Source: Amycolatopsis coloradensis
GTDB taxonomy: Bacteria > Actinomycetota > Actinomycetes > Mycobacteriales > Pseudonocardiaceae
Length of the DNA stretch: 64,000 nucleotides
Direction of reading: 5' to 3'
NCBI RefSeq assembly: GCF_001953865.1
Contig: NZ_MQUQ01000020.1
Coordinates: forward strand, 1-64,000
In this document: piece after piece, positions 41,856 to 49,160 of the stretch
Position numbering within the stretch: the stretch's first letter is position 1
How the letters are laid out: each line of letters opens with the position of its first letter
Notes under the pieces: generated by a model
The model's input: the letters and a program-made list of their open reading frames with translations, nothing else
Database searches by the model: none
Told to the model about the DNA's origin: nothing
Made by a program: the position numbers and the translations under genes

Positions 41856-42542
41856 TCAGTGCGTGACGAGCCCTTCGGCCTTCGACGGCGCCGAGGGGAT
41901 GTGGAACAGCCGCGTGAACAGCTCCAGATGCGCCGGGTCGCCCTTGATGGCCACCGCGCCGCAGGTGAGCGCGCTCGTGGCGTCCAGCTCGCCGTTCAGC
42001 AGCTTGAGCATGAGCGGGCCGCGCGGCTCGATGACGATGTCCGGGTCGGGGTGCGGGCCCTCACCCGCGGTCACCGCGCCGTCCTCGACCACCGCGTGGA
42101 CGATCATCTGGTCGCCGTAACGCAGTTCGAACGAGCCATGGACGCCGTGGGCCTCGTCCGGCTGGAACGTCGTGTACAGCGACAGGATGGCCGCGTCGAG
42201 GGTGAACAGGTCGTCCACCGCGGGGTCGGTGAGCGAACGGGCACCCCACAGGCCGAGCTGCAGCAGGATCTGGTCGAGGTCGTTGCCGTACTCGGTCAGC
42301 TCGTAGACCACCCCGGCGTCGAGCTGGGAAAGCACCCGGCGCTGGACGACGCCGTGCCGTTCGAGTTCGTTCAGCCGGGTCGACAGGATGCTCGTCGGGA
42401 TCTTCGGCAGGCCATGCCGCAGTTCGTCGAAACGCTTCGGGCCGAGCACCAGGTCGCGGATCACGAGCAGGGACCAGCGTTCCCCGATGATCTCGAGCGC
42501 GCGGGCGAGGCCGCAGAACTGGCCGTAGGTGCGAGCGGTCAT
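41856..42542 (-). CDS. HxlR-type regulator with C-terminal SCP2-like domain (copy 2)
   Basis: This 228-residue protein is the same length as copy 1 at 8441-9127 and close to it along the whole chain. Shared stretches include YGQFCGLARALEIIGERWSL, VLGPKRFDELRHGLPKIPTS and DAAILSLYTTFQPDEAHGVH. It differs at the C-terminus and in many surface positions. GAGGAGTC precedes the ATG. As in copy 1, a SARP gene sits directly upstream on the same strand. Confidence 0.85.
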   Translation of the reverse strand: MTARTYGQFCGLARALEIIGERWSLLVIRDLVLGPKRFDELRHGLPKIPTSILSTRLNELERHGVVQRRVLSQLDAGVVYELTEYGNDLDQILLQLGLWGARSLTDPAVDDLFTLDAAILSLYTTFQPDEAHGVHGSFELRYGDQMIVHAVVEDGAVTAGEGPHPDPDIVIEPRGPLMLKLLNGELDATSALTCGAVAIKGDPAHLELFTRLFHIPSAPSKAEGLVTH

Positions 42543-42603
42543 GCTTGACTCCTCAACTTCCTGGATCTGGTGGCGGGGTGGTGTTCGTTCGCCGGTCCGG
42601 TGA

Positions 42604-43398
42604 TCAGCGGACCGGATGTCCCTCGGAGAGCAGTTCGCGGTGCAGCTCTCGCAGTTCGGCGCAGGGTTCCACCCCCAGTTCGTCGTCGAGCCTCGCCCGC
42701 AGCCACTCGTAGGAGGCCAGCGCGTCGCTACGCCGCCCGCTGAGCCCCAGTGCGCGGATCAGCTGGGCGTGCAGGGTTTCGTCGAACGGGTTCGCGGTGG
42801 CCAGCGACCGCAGCACCCCGAGCATCTCCCGATGCCGCCCGGCGCGGATCTCGGCCTCGATCCACAGGTCACGGGCGTTGCGCCGGTGCTCCAGCAGATA
42901 GACTGTGTAGGCGGCCAGCGTGGGTCCACAGTGGATGTTGGCCAGCGGTGGACCGGACCACAGGTCCAGCGCGGTGCGGAACGCGTGCGCGGCCGCCGCG
43001 TTGTCGCCGTCGCTCAGCAGGTCGCGGCCCAGGTGGTGCAGACGCTGGAACTCCGCCACGTCGACAACGGCCGGGTCGACGTCCAGCCGGTACCCGGGCG
43101 GGCTGGTGACCAGCAGGCCGTCACCGCCGGGATCGAGGTGGCGGCGGAGGTGGTGGACGTAGGTGTGCAGGGTCCGGCGGACACTGCGCGGGGGAGTGTC
43201 GTTCCACAGCTCGTGGACGAGGGAGTCGACGTGGACCGTCTTGCCTGGCCGGATGAGCAGCATCGCCAGCAGTTGCAGGAGTTTCGGTGTGGTCGGCGCG
43301 CGATCGGCCCCGCCGGCGTGCAGTTCGAGCGGGCCGAGAAGCCGCGCGCGCACCGCGATGTTCGCGACGTCTCCCGGTTCGGTACTCATCCCGTGCAT
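42604..43398 (-). CDS. SARP-family transcriptional activator (copy 2)
   Basis: This 264-residue regulator has a winged-helix domain (RARLLGPLELHAGG...LLQLLAMLLIRPGKTVHVD) followed by a transcriptional activation domain (LDLWSGPPLANIHCGPTLAA). It is a close paralogue of the SARP at 9170-10009. ATG 43398 has GGAGGGGCAGGGG upstream. The upstream spacer carries a hairpin with the sequence shared with SARP copy 1. Confidence 0.88.
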   Translation of the reverse strand: MHGMSTEPGDVANIAVRARLLGPLELHAGGADRAPTTPKLLQLLAMLLIRPGKTVHVDSLVHELWNDTPPRSVRRTLHTYVHHLRRHLDPGGDGLLVTSPPGYRLDVDPAVVDVAEFQRLHHLGRDLLSDGDNAAAAHAFRTALDLWSGPPLANIHCGPTLAAYTVYLLEHRRNARDLWIEAEIRAGRHREMLGVLRSLATANPFDETLHAQLIRALGLSGRRSDALASYEWLRARLDDELGVEPCAELRELHRELLSEGHPVR

Positions 43399-43421
43399 CC
43401 CCTGCCCCTCCGGTGGACTCC

Positions 43422-43444
43422 CCCTCTGTGACGGTGACAGAGGG
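43422..43444. promoter_or_regulatory. dyad and shared motif upstream of SARP copy 2
   Basis: CCCTCTGT and ACAGAGGG form an 8-base dyad with a 7-base spacer. Inside it lies GACGGTGACAGAG, 12 of 13 identical to a site upstream of SARP copy 1. The dyad starts 24 bases before the SARP ATG, so it could be an autoregulatory operator. Confidence 0.4.
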
Positions 43445-43565
43445 AGAACCTTCGGAACAGTGCCGGAAACACCCGGTGAACCGTGATTTCTTCGGTGCGC
43501 CGTATGTGATCGTCACGACCTGGTGCACGGAACCGATTGTGGCGAAGGAGAAGGCGCGCGGGTGG

Positions 43566-44171
43566 TCAGAGCCAGTCGGAATCGGTGGCGATGCGGATGG
43601 CGTCGACCCGGTTGCGGGCGTTGAGTTTCGTGACCACGGTGGCGAGATAGTTCCGCACGGTCCCCGGTGACAGGAACAGTTCGGCCGCGATGTCGGCGAC
43701 CGTGCGGCCGTTCGCCGCGAGGCGGAGGATCTCGGCTTCCCGCGGTGTCAGCGGGCAATCCTCCGTTTCCCATGCGGAAAGCGCGAGTTCACTGTCGATG
43801 ACCCGGCGGCCGATGGCGACCGAGCGGACGGCGTTCGCGAGTTTGTCGGCGGGCGCGTCCTTGAGCAGGAAGCCGTTGACCTTCGCGTCGAGCGCGCGGC
43901 GCACGGTGCCCGGACGGCCGAGCGAGGTGAGGATCAGCGTGCGGACGTCGGGAAGTTGCTGGTAGAGCTCGGAAGCGGCGGCGAGCCCGTCCTTGGCCGG
44001 CAGGTCGATGTCGATGATCGCGACGTCCGGCAGGTACTCCGCTGCCATCGGGAGGATCTTGTCGCCCGAGCAGACCTCCGCGACGACCTCGATGTCCTTC
44101 TCGAGGTTCAGCAGAGCGACCAAGGCGCCGCGGACCATGTGCATATCCTCGGCCAATAGGACTCGGATCAC
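43566..44171 (-). CDS. NarL/LuxR-type response regulator (copy B)
   Basis: This 201-residue paralogue of the regulator at 37803 shares VLLAEDMHMVRGALVALLNL, LPDVRTLILTSLGRPGTVRR and TKLNARNRVDAIRIATDSDW. The phosphorylation site lies in IIDIDLPAKDG. It starts at GTG 44171 with GAGGAGG upstream. No kinase gene is adjacent; the double kinase at 38443 is the nearest. Confidence 0.88.
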   Translation of the reverse strand: MIRVLLAEDMHMVRGALVALLNLEKDIEVVAEVCSGDKILPMAAEYLPDVAIIDIDLPAKDGLAAASELYQQLPDVRTLILTSLGRPGTVRRALDAKVNGFLLKDAPADKLANAVRSVAIGRRVIDSELALSAWETEDCPLTPREAEILRLAANGRTVADIAAELFLSPGTVRNYLATVVTKLNARNRVDAIRIATDSDWL

Positions 44172-44605
44172 TCCGACCTCCTCTTCCCCATAACGCGCTA
44201 ACTCTCAGTGTACATAGCAAACCCGGAAGAGTGAATCTGAATCGCACGATTCAAGGTTGCGCTTTTTTCGGAGCCCTGCTCGGGCGATCAAGACCCTGGT
44301 GAGCTGCGACGATGTTGGAGCTTCGAGTATGGTGAAATTGCGATCGGTCGATTACTCAGTGTCAGGCCAGAAGACGGTAAAATTGCCGCCATAAGTGCTT
44401 TCCATTCCCTGTCGCGTACATCCCACTCCGGTGAATTCGGTTGGCGAACGGGTGAATTCACCATTGTCATGGCCGCGAATGGACTGTTCGGCGGTACCGG
44501 CGCCGACCTCGATCGGCCGTCGAGCGGGCAGCGAGCACGGCGTGGTCTCCTCGGCAAGAGCCGAGTTCGCGCGCGAACCGACACTATCCACAAAGGACGT
44601 ATGTG
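44172..44605. promoter_or_regulatory. AT-richer intergenic region with short direct repeats
   Basis: There is no gene in these 434 bases. GGTGAAATTG (44331-44340) and GGTAAAATTG (44376-44385) form one pair. GGTGAATTC at 44430-44438 and 44451-44459 forms a second pair, spaced exactly 21 bases, two DNA turns. SARP and response-regulator proteins bind such same-face repeats, so the pairs are candidate sites controlling the second DUF1702 gene. The region is clearly less GC-rich than its neighbours. Confidence 0.45.
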
Positions 44606-45601
44606 ATGAGCTCATTGCTGGGTGCCCTGCGCAAGGTCTTGTTCGCGCCCTCGCTGGCCTCGGTCGGTTTCGAGGGGCGGGGCTTCGGGGTGCCGCCGAC
44701 ACCGGCGACCGCCCGGCTGGAGTCGATCCCGCAGTCGGTGGTGTGCGGGTTCGAGTGGGGGATCGAGGCGCCGCCGCTGTGGGAGGCCGAGCGGCGCCTG
44801 GACATGGTCGAGCCGGAGATGCGCGGGTTCGCCTACGAGGGCGCGGCGATGGCGTTCACCATCCTCGACGTCATGCCCGGCGGCCGGAAGGACCGCACCG
44901 CCGAACTGATGAGCGGCCCCGGCGTCGGCCACGTGTTCCTGACCTACATCGGCATCGGATTCGCGATGGCCAGGCTGCCGCGGCCGCTGTGGAAGAAGGT
45001 GCTGCCGGACCTGGACGGCGTCCCGTTCCATCCGACGATGAGCTGGCTGGCCGTCGACGGCTACGCCTTCGATCGCGCCTACTTCGACACGCGCAAGTGG
45101 GTCGGCGAGCAGTTCGTCCCCAAGCCGTATCCGTGGGCGGGCGCTCCCGCGTACTTCCCTCGCGCCTGTGACCAGGGCATCGGGCGGGCGCTGTGGTTCA
45201 TCAACGGCGCCGACCCGGTGAAGGTCGCCGCGGCGGTGAACCGCTTCCCGGCCGAACGCCGTGGGGACCTGTGGAGCGGGGTCGGGCTGGCCTCGACCTT
45301 CGCGGGCGGCTGTGACCAGCCGGGGCTGACCCGGCTGCGCGAGTCGGCGGGGGAGCACCAGGACGAACTCGGCCTCGGCGTCGTGTTCGCGGTGAAGGCG
45401 AGGACGTTCTCGTCGTTCGTCCCGCCGCACACCCGCCGCGCCGCGCGGACGCTGGCCGGGCTGAGCATCGAGGAGGCCGTCGACCTCGCCGACTCGACCG
45501 AGGTCACCGCGAACGCCGCGGACGGCACGCCTGCCTACGAACTCTGGCGGCAGAACATCCGCGAGGGTTTCGCTTCCCCGGCGGGCCGCCTGTCGGCCTA
45601 G
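44606..45601 (+). CDS. second DUF1702 (UnbL-like) protein
   Basis: This 331-residue paralogue of the cassette protein at 15233-16207 shares RGFAYEGAAMAFTILDVMPG, FPRACDQGIGRALWFINGAD and GVGLASTFAGGCDQPGLTRL. Its N-terminus (LGALRKVLFAPSLASVGFEG) is the usual DUF1702 opening, more canonical than the cassette copy. ATG 44606 has AAAGGA upstream. It stands alone, with a repeat-rich promoter region before and a 28-bp hairpin after. Known cassettes need one E3; the job of the second copy is unknown. Confidence 0.88.
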   Translation: MSSLLGALRKVLFAPSLASVGFEGRGFGVPPTPATARLESIPQSVVCGFEWGIEAPPLWEAERRLDMVEPEMRGFAYEGAAMAFTILDVMPGGRKDRTAELMSGPGVGHVFLTYIGIGFAMARLPRPLWKKVLPDLDGVPFHPTMSWLAVDGYAFDRAYFDTRKWVGEQFVPKPYPWAGAPAYFPRACDQGIGRALWFINGADPVKVAAAVNRFPAERRGDLWSGVGLASTFAGGCDQPGLTRLRESAGEHQDELGLGVVFAVKARTFSSFVPPHTRRAARTLAGLSIEEAVDLADSTEVTANAADGTPAYELWRQNIREGFASPAGRLSA

Positions 45602-45617
45602 CGGTCGGAACGAGGGC

Positions 45618-45675
45618 GTGACTCGCGTGCTTGAACTCCGCACTCAGGAGTGCGGAGTTCAAGCACGCGAGTCAC
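45618..45675. terminator. perfect 28-bp hairpin
   Basis: Arms 45618-45645 and 45648-45675 are exactly complementary with only two bases between them. The core is GTGACTCGCGTGCTTGAACT, related to the GCACGCGAGTT units near the window start. It lies between convergent genes and can terminate both. Confidence 0.75.
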
Positions 45676-45700
45676 GTCTCCGAGCACGCGGGCACTCGGG

Positions 45701-46444
45701 TCAGGCGGCGTGCTTGACCGGCTCCGGCCGTCGCCGCAGGTCGGGCAGGGCGAGCAGGACCGGCGGGTCGAACAGGCATTTGGGGCGCATCCGCAGGTCC
45801 GCCAGCCGCGCGGTGACGCCCGGCTCGACGGTGATCGGGCCGTGGTGGCCGCTGTATCCGCTGCCGCGGCGCGTGAGCGGCCCGGTCACACAGTGCGCGA
45901 CGAGGTGCCAGGTGCCTTCCGGGACCTCGGTGAGCTGATAGGGGCCGGGGGCGTCGATGACCGTGTGGCGCACAGGCGCGCCCTCGGGGATACGCGTCGG
46001 GAAGAGACCGACGAAGACGAGGCCGGGCGAGATCTCCGGCGGCACCGACACGAAACCGCGGACGATCGCGGGCTTCACACCGGGAAGGGATTCGCCTGCC
46101 AGCCGTCGCTGGAAACCGCCCTGCTGGCGGTACGCGGAGGGGGAGAGGCCGACGCGGCTGCTGAACCGCGTGCTGAAGGTGCCGACGCTGTTGTAGCCCA
46201 CGCGGTGGCTGATGTCGGCGACCGTGAGTGAGGTCACCAGCAGCAGGCGTTTGGCCTCGTCGAGCCGCAGCGCGGACAGGAACCGGCCCGGCGAGACGCC
46301 GGTGGCCTGCTGGAACACCCTGGTGAAATGGAATTTGCTGAACGTCGCGGCGCGGGCGATCTCGTCGATAGTGAGCTCTTCGCCCAGTTTCTCGTTCATG
46401 GCCCCAATGGCTCGCTCCACGGCTCGCCGGACAGTCTCATCCAT
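45701..46444 (-). CDS. AraC-type regulator with C-terminal beta-domain (copy 2)
   Basis: This 247-residue protein has N-terminal AraC helices (LTIDEIARAATFSKFHFTRV, VADISHRVGYNSVGTFSTRF) and a beta-rich C-terminal part (GLVFVGLFPTRIPEGAPVRH). It has the same domain order as copy 1 at 14188. The start at 46444 is chosen because AAAGGACGG lies upstream; a longer frame adds a low-complexity N-terminus. It faces the DUF1702 gene tail to tail and probably regulates that flank. Confidence 0.8.
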   Translation of the reverse strand: MDETVRRAVERAIGAMNEKLGEELTIDEIARAATFSKFHFTRVFQQATGVSPGRFLSALRLDEAKRLLLVTSLTVADISHRVGYNSVGTFSTRFSSRVGLSPSAYRQQGGFQRRLAGESLPGVKPAIVRGFVSVPPEISPGLVFVGLFPTRIPEGAPVRHTVIDAPGPYQLTEVPEGTWHLVAHCVTGPLTRRGSGYSGHHGPITVEPGVTARLADLRMRPKCLFDPPVLLALPDLRRRPEPVKHAA

Positions 46445-46878
46445 TGTACCGTCCTTTCGCTCGAGGAATTCTGGTTTGCTTTGCGGTTTCGACAGTAGTG
46501 TTCGCCGCCGCTTCTCCTGAAGTGCTTGAATCACCGCCGGATATGGATTCCTGTGTGCGGCGACGTGAAAATCTCACGGGGTCCGGCGGAGCGGGGCGTC
46601 ACGGGAACGCCATGTGAAAACCACAGGTCGGCGATGGTGTGCGCACTGGATCTCCACGGCGGGCGGCCGCAAAATCACTGGTAGCGCATTCACGCCGGAA
46701 CTACCCCGGCCGTGTTGGCGCGGTTCGAAGAACGTATTCCCGCGGCAACACAGAACCGGCCCTTGACCGCGTCCCCCTGCGGCGGTCAAGGGCCGGTTTC
46801 CATTTCGCGGTACGGGTGTGTGAGGATAGTATTGTCGGCTCGTGGGGCGCAGGCGCAGGCGAAAGGCAGATGGGGTCG
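46445..46878. other. intergenic region with a 16-bp hairpin (46755-46797)
   Basis: A perfect stem, ACCGGCCCTTGACCGC with GCGGTCAAGGGCCGGT, has an 11-base loop about 80 bases before the next gene. It could be a terminator or attenuator of a leader transcript. No convincing gene was seen in the rest; a minus-strand frame over 46574-46789 has no ribosome site. Confidence 0.5.
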
Positions 46879-47484
46879 ATGATCAAGGTCCTGGTGGCGG
46901 AGGACATGCACATTGTCCGAGGGGCCCTCGTCGCGCTGCTCGGGCTGGAAGCCGACATCGAGGTCGTCGCCGAATGCGCCAGCGGTGACGAGATCCTTCC
47001 GCTCGCCCGGTCTTCGCGCCCCGACATCGCGCTCATCGACATCGACCTGCCCGGCAAGGACGGGCTCACCGCCGCCGCCGAACTGCACGAACAACTGCCC
47101 GGCGTCCGCACGCTGATCCTCACCTCGCTCGGCAGCCCCGGAACCCTCCGGCGGGCGCTGGCCGCGAAGGTCAACGGCTTCCTGCGCAAGGACGCGCCCG
47201 CCGACAGGCTGGCCAACGCCGTCCGCGGGGTCGCGGCCGGGCGGCGCGTCGTCGACGGTGACTTGGCGCTCGCGGCCTGGGACAGCGAGGAATGCCCGCT
47301 CACGGCCCGGGAGATCGAGGTGCTCCGGCTGGCGTCGGTCGGTTCCGATCCGACCGAGATCGCGGCCGAACTGTTCCTCTCCGCCGGGACCGTGCGGAAC
47401 TATCTGACGACGATCGTGTCGAAGCTCAGCGCCCGCAACCGGGTCGACGCGGTGCGGATCGCGCGGGAGTCCGGCTGGCTGTGA
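46879..47484 (+). CDS. NarL/LuxR-type response regulator (copy C)
   Basis: This 201-residue third paralogue shares VLVAEDMHIVRGALVALLGL and VIDxDLPGKDG-type receiver motifs (ALIDIDLPGKDG) and the helix-turn-helix GTVRNYLTTIVSKLSARNRV. The ATG at 46879 matches the start of its paralogues; an in-frame ATG at 46870 is equally possible. No kinase gene adjoins it. It precedes the carboxylate-amine ligase on the opposite strand. Confidence 0.87.
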   Translation: MIKVLVAEDMHIVRGALVALLGLEADIEVVAECASGDEILPLARSSRPDIALIDIDLPGKDGLTAAAELHEQLPGVRTLILTSLGSPGTLRRALAAKVNGFLRKDAPADRLANAVRGVAAGRRVVDGDLALAAWDSEECPLTAREIEVLRLASVGSDPTEIAAELFLSAGTVRNYLTTIVSKLSARNRVDAVRIARESGWL

Positions 47485-47491
47485 CGCTGGT

Positions 47492-48589
47492 TCACCCGGC
47501 CGGGACGTTCATCGTCGCGAAGGCGAGGTCCGCGGCGAATTCGCCGGGGGAGGCCGCCTCCGCGAACAGCCGGCGTTGCCGGGTCGCGCCGGTCCCGCGC
47601 TCGAAAAGCGAGTGCAACCCCTGCTCGACGTCGTCGAGATCGCCGGCCGCCCTGAGCGCGGGCCGGATGAAATCGACGAGCCTGCCGAGAAGAGCGCGCT
47701 GATCGGCCTCCCGGCCGGTGAAGACGTCGATGCCCGGCCCGTCGAGGCCGCGGCGCGCGGCGGCCGTGAGTGCCGCGCCGATCCGGGCGCCACGAACCCG
47801 CGGAAGTCCGGTCGCCCCGGCGCAGGTCGCCACCAGTCCGCGTACCAGCGCCGCGAGCAGGACGGCGTCGTCGACAGCGAGGCAGACATCGGCGATCCGG
47901 ACCTCCACCGTGGGATGGCGAGAGGAAAGCCGGGCGTAGAAGTACACCCCGGCCGGGTCGAGGGCGGCCCCGTGACGCAAGGCGTCCCCGACGCTGCTGT
48001 CGTAGGCGGCCGCACCAGGCCATTCGTCGGGCGGCCTCGCCGTCGGCCATCGGTCCCAGATCGGGAAGCGCCTGCTGGACCACCCGGAATCGGCGCCGTT
48101 CTCGATCGGGGAGTTGACACTGAGCGCCAGCAACGGGGCGAGCCACGGCCGCAGTCCGGCGAGGACCCGCGCGCCGAGATCCCGCGACGGCAACCCGACA
48201 TGCACGTGGCAGGCACAGGTTCCCGCGTCGTCGATCAGATCGGGGAAGGCCCTGGCCATCCGCCGGTACCGCGGTTCGGGCGTGATCGTGTCCCCTCGCG
48301 GGCCGGCAGGCGGTATCCCCGCCGCCACCATCAGGCAGCCGTCGGCCTCCGCCGCGCTCGCGACGATCTGCCGCAGGCGGGTCAGTTCCGAGCGGACCTC
48401 GTCCAAGCCGTGGCAGATCCCGGTCGCGGTCTCGATCTGGAACCGCATCAGCTCACCGGTGACGTCCGGTTCGGCGGCGAGGTGTTCGAGAAGCTCGGGC
48501 GCGCGCAACGCGACTGACCCGTCCAGCGGATCGAGGAGAAGGAACTCTTCTTCCACGCCAAGGGTGAACATCGTGCCGTCAACCGCCAT
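47492..48589 (-). CDS. carboxylate-amine ligase of the YbdK/GCS2 family
   Basis: This 365-residue protein starts with the family motif FTLGVEEEFLLLDPLDGSVA, followed by ETATGICHGLDEVRSELTRL and HVHVGLPSRDLGARVLAGLR. The family carries out ATP-dependent gamma-glutamyl-type ligation; YbdK itself has weak glutamate-cysteine ligase activity. The position at the edge of the island leaves open whether it works on a pathway amine or is a bystander. Its stop nearly abuts that of the convergent response regulator. Confidence 0.85.
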   Translation of the reverse strand: MAVDGTMFTLGVEEEFLLLDPLDGSVALRAPELLEHLAAEPDVTGELMRFQIETATGICHGLDEVRSELTRLRQIVASAAEADGCLMVAAGIPPAGPRGDTITPEPRYRRMARAFPDLIDDAGTCACHVHVGLPSRDLGARVLAGLRPWLAPLLALSVNSPIENGADSGWSSRRFPIWDRWPTARPPDEWPGAAAYDSSVGDALRHGAALDPAGVYFYARLSSRHPTVEVRIADVCLAVDDAVLLAALVRGLVATCAGATGLPRVRGARIGAALTAAARRGLDGPGIDVFTGREADQRALLGRLVDFIRPALRAAGDLDDVEQGLHSLFERGTGATRQRRLFAEAASPGEFAADLAFATMNVPAG

Positions 48590-48747
48590 GGGTTCCCCGT
48601 CTCTGGTGGTTTCGCCGGTACCGATGAATCTGCCCCTCCCGGCGCCGCGAAGAAAGGGCCGGTGTGCTGAACTTCGTTGCGGCGAAGGTGTTTCGCGATC
48701 TCACTGACGGTTCCGGCCGGTATTCATGATCGACCTGTGACAAAGGA

Positions 48748-49107
48748 TTGCTCGATGTAGGTGACGGCGTCTTCGTCTCTTGGGAGACCTGCGGGAACCC
48801 GGAGGTCATGCCGCACGGTGGCCCCGGCCAGGGTTGCACGCCGGTATGCGGCGGATGTTCGCCCGGCCCGCTACCGCGCGGTGCTGTTCGACCAGCGCGG
48901 CCGCGGCCGCAGCACCCCGCACGCGAGCGACCCGGTGACCGGCCTGCGGCACACCACGACCGACCAGCTCGTCACCGACCTGGAACGGTTACTGGAACCA
49001 GGCAAGAGAGTCCACATTGGACCGATCGGCGAGTGGGAACTGACTTTCGCCCGCGTCGTCCATCCAGTCACGCGCGTCGTCCGTTCGGTCCAGATGATCG
49101 TGAGTAG
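48748..49107 (+). pseudogene. broken, truncated prolyl iminopeptidase
   Basis: The first frame reads LDVGDGVFVSWETCGNPE and HGGPGQGC, matching the start of prolyl iminopeptidases. A few residues are missing before the HGGPG motif. Near 48840-48850 homology shifts to another frame (ARYRAVLFDQRGRGRSTPHA, then TTTDQLVTDLERLLEPGKR), so a frameshift lies there. Homology stops near 49015, and the catalytic Ser, Asp and His region is absent. It cannot make an active enzyme. The 134-base spacer after it and the 158-base spacer before it hold nothing clear. Confidence 0.75.
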
Positions 49108-49160
49108 CGCTTGGGGCTCTACGTCTTGGCGATCGAGGCTGCACTGACAGGCGAACGCCC

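Noticed and set aside
46574..46789. 71-codon minus-strand frame in the spacer before response regulator copy C
   Set aside because: It has no ribosome site, overlaps a perfect hairpin and has no recognisable protein features.
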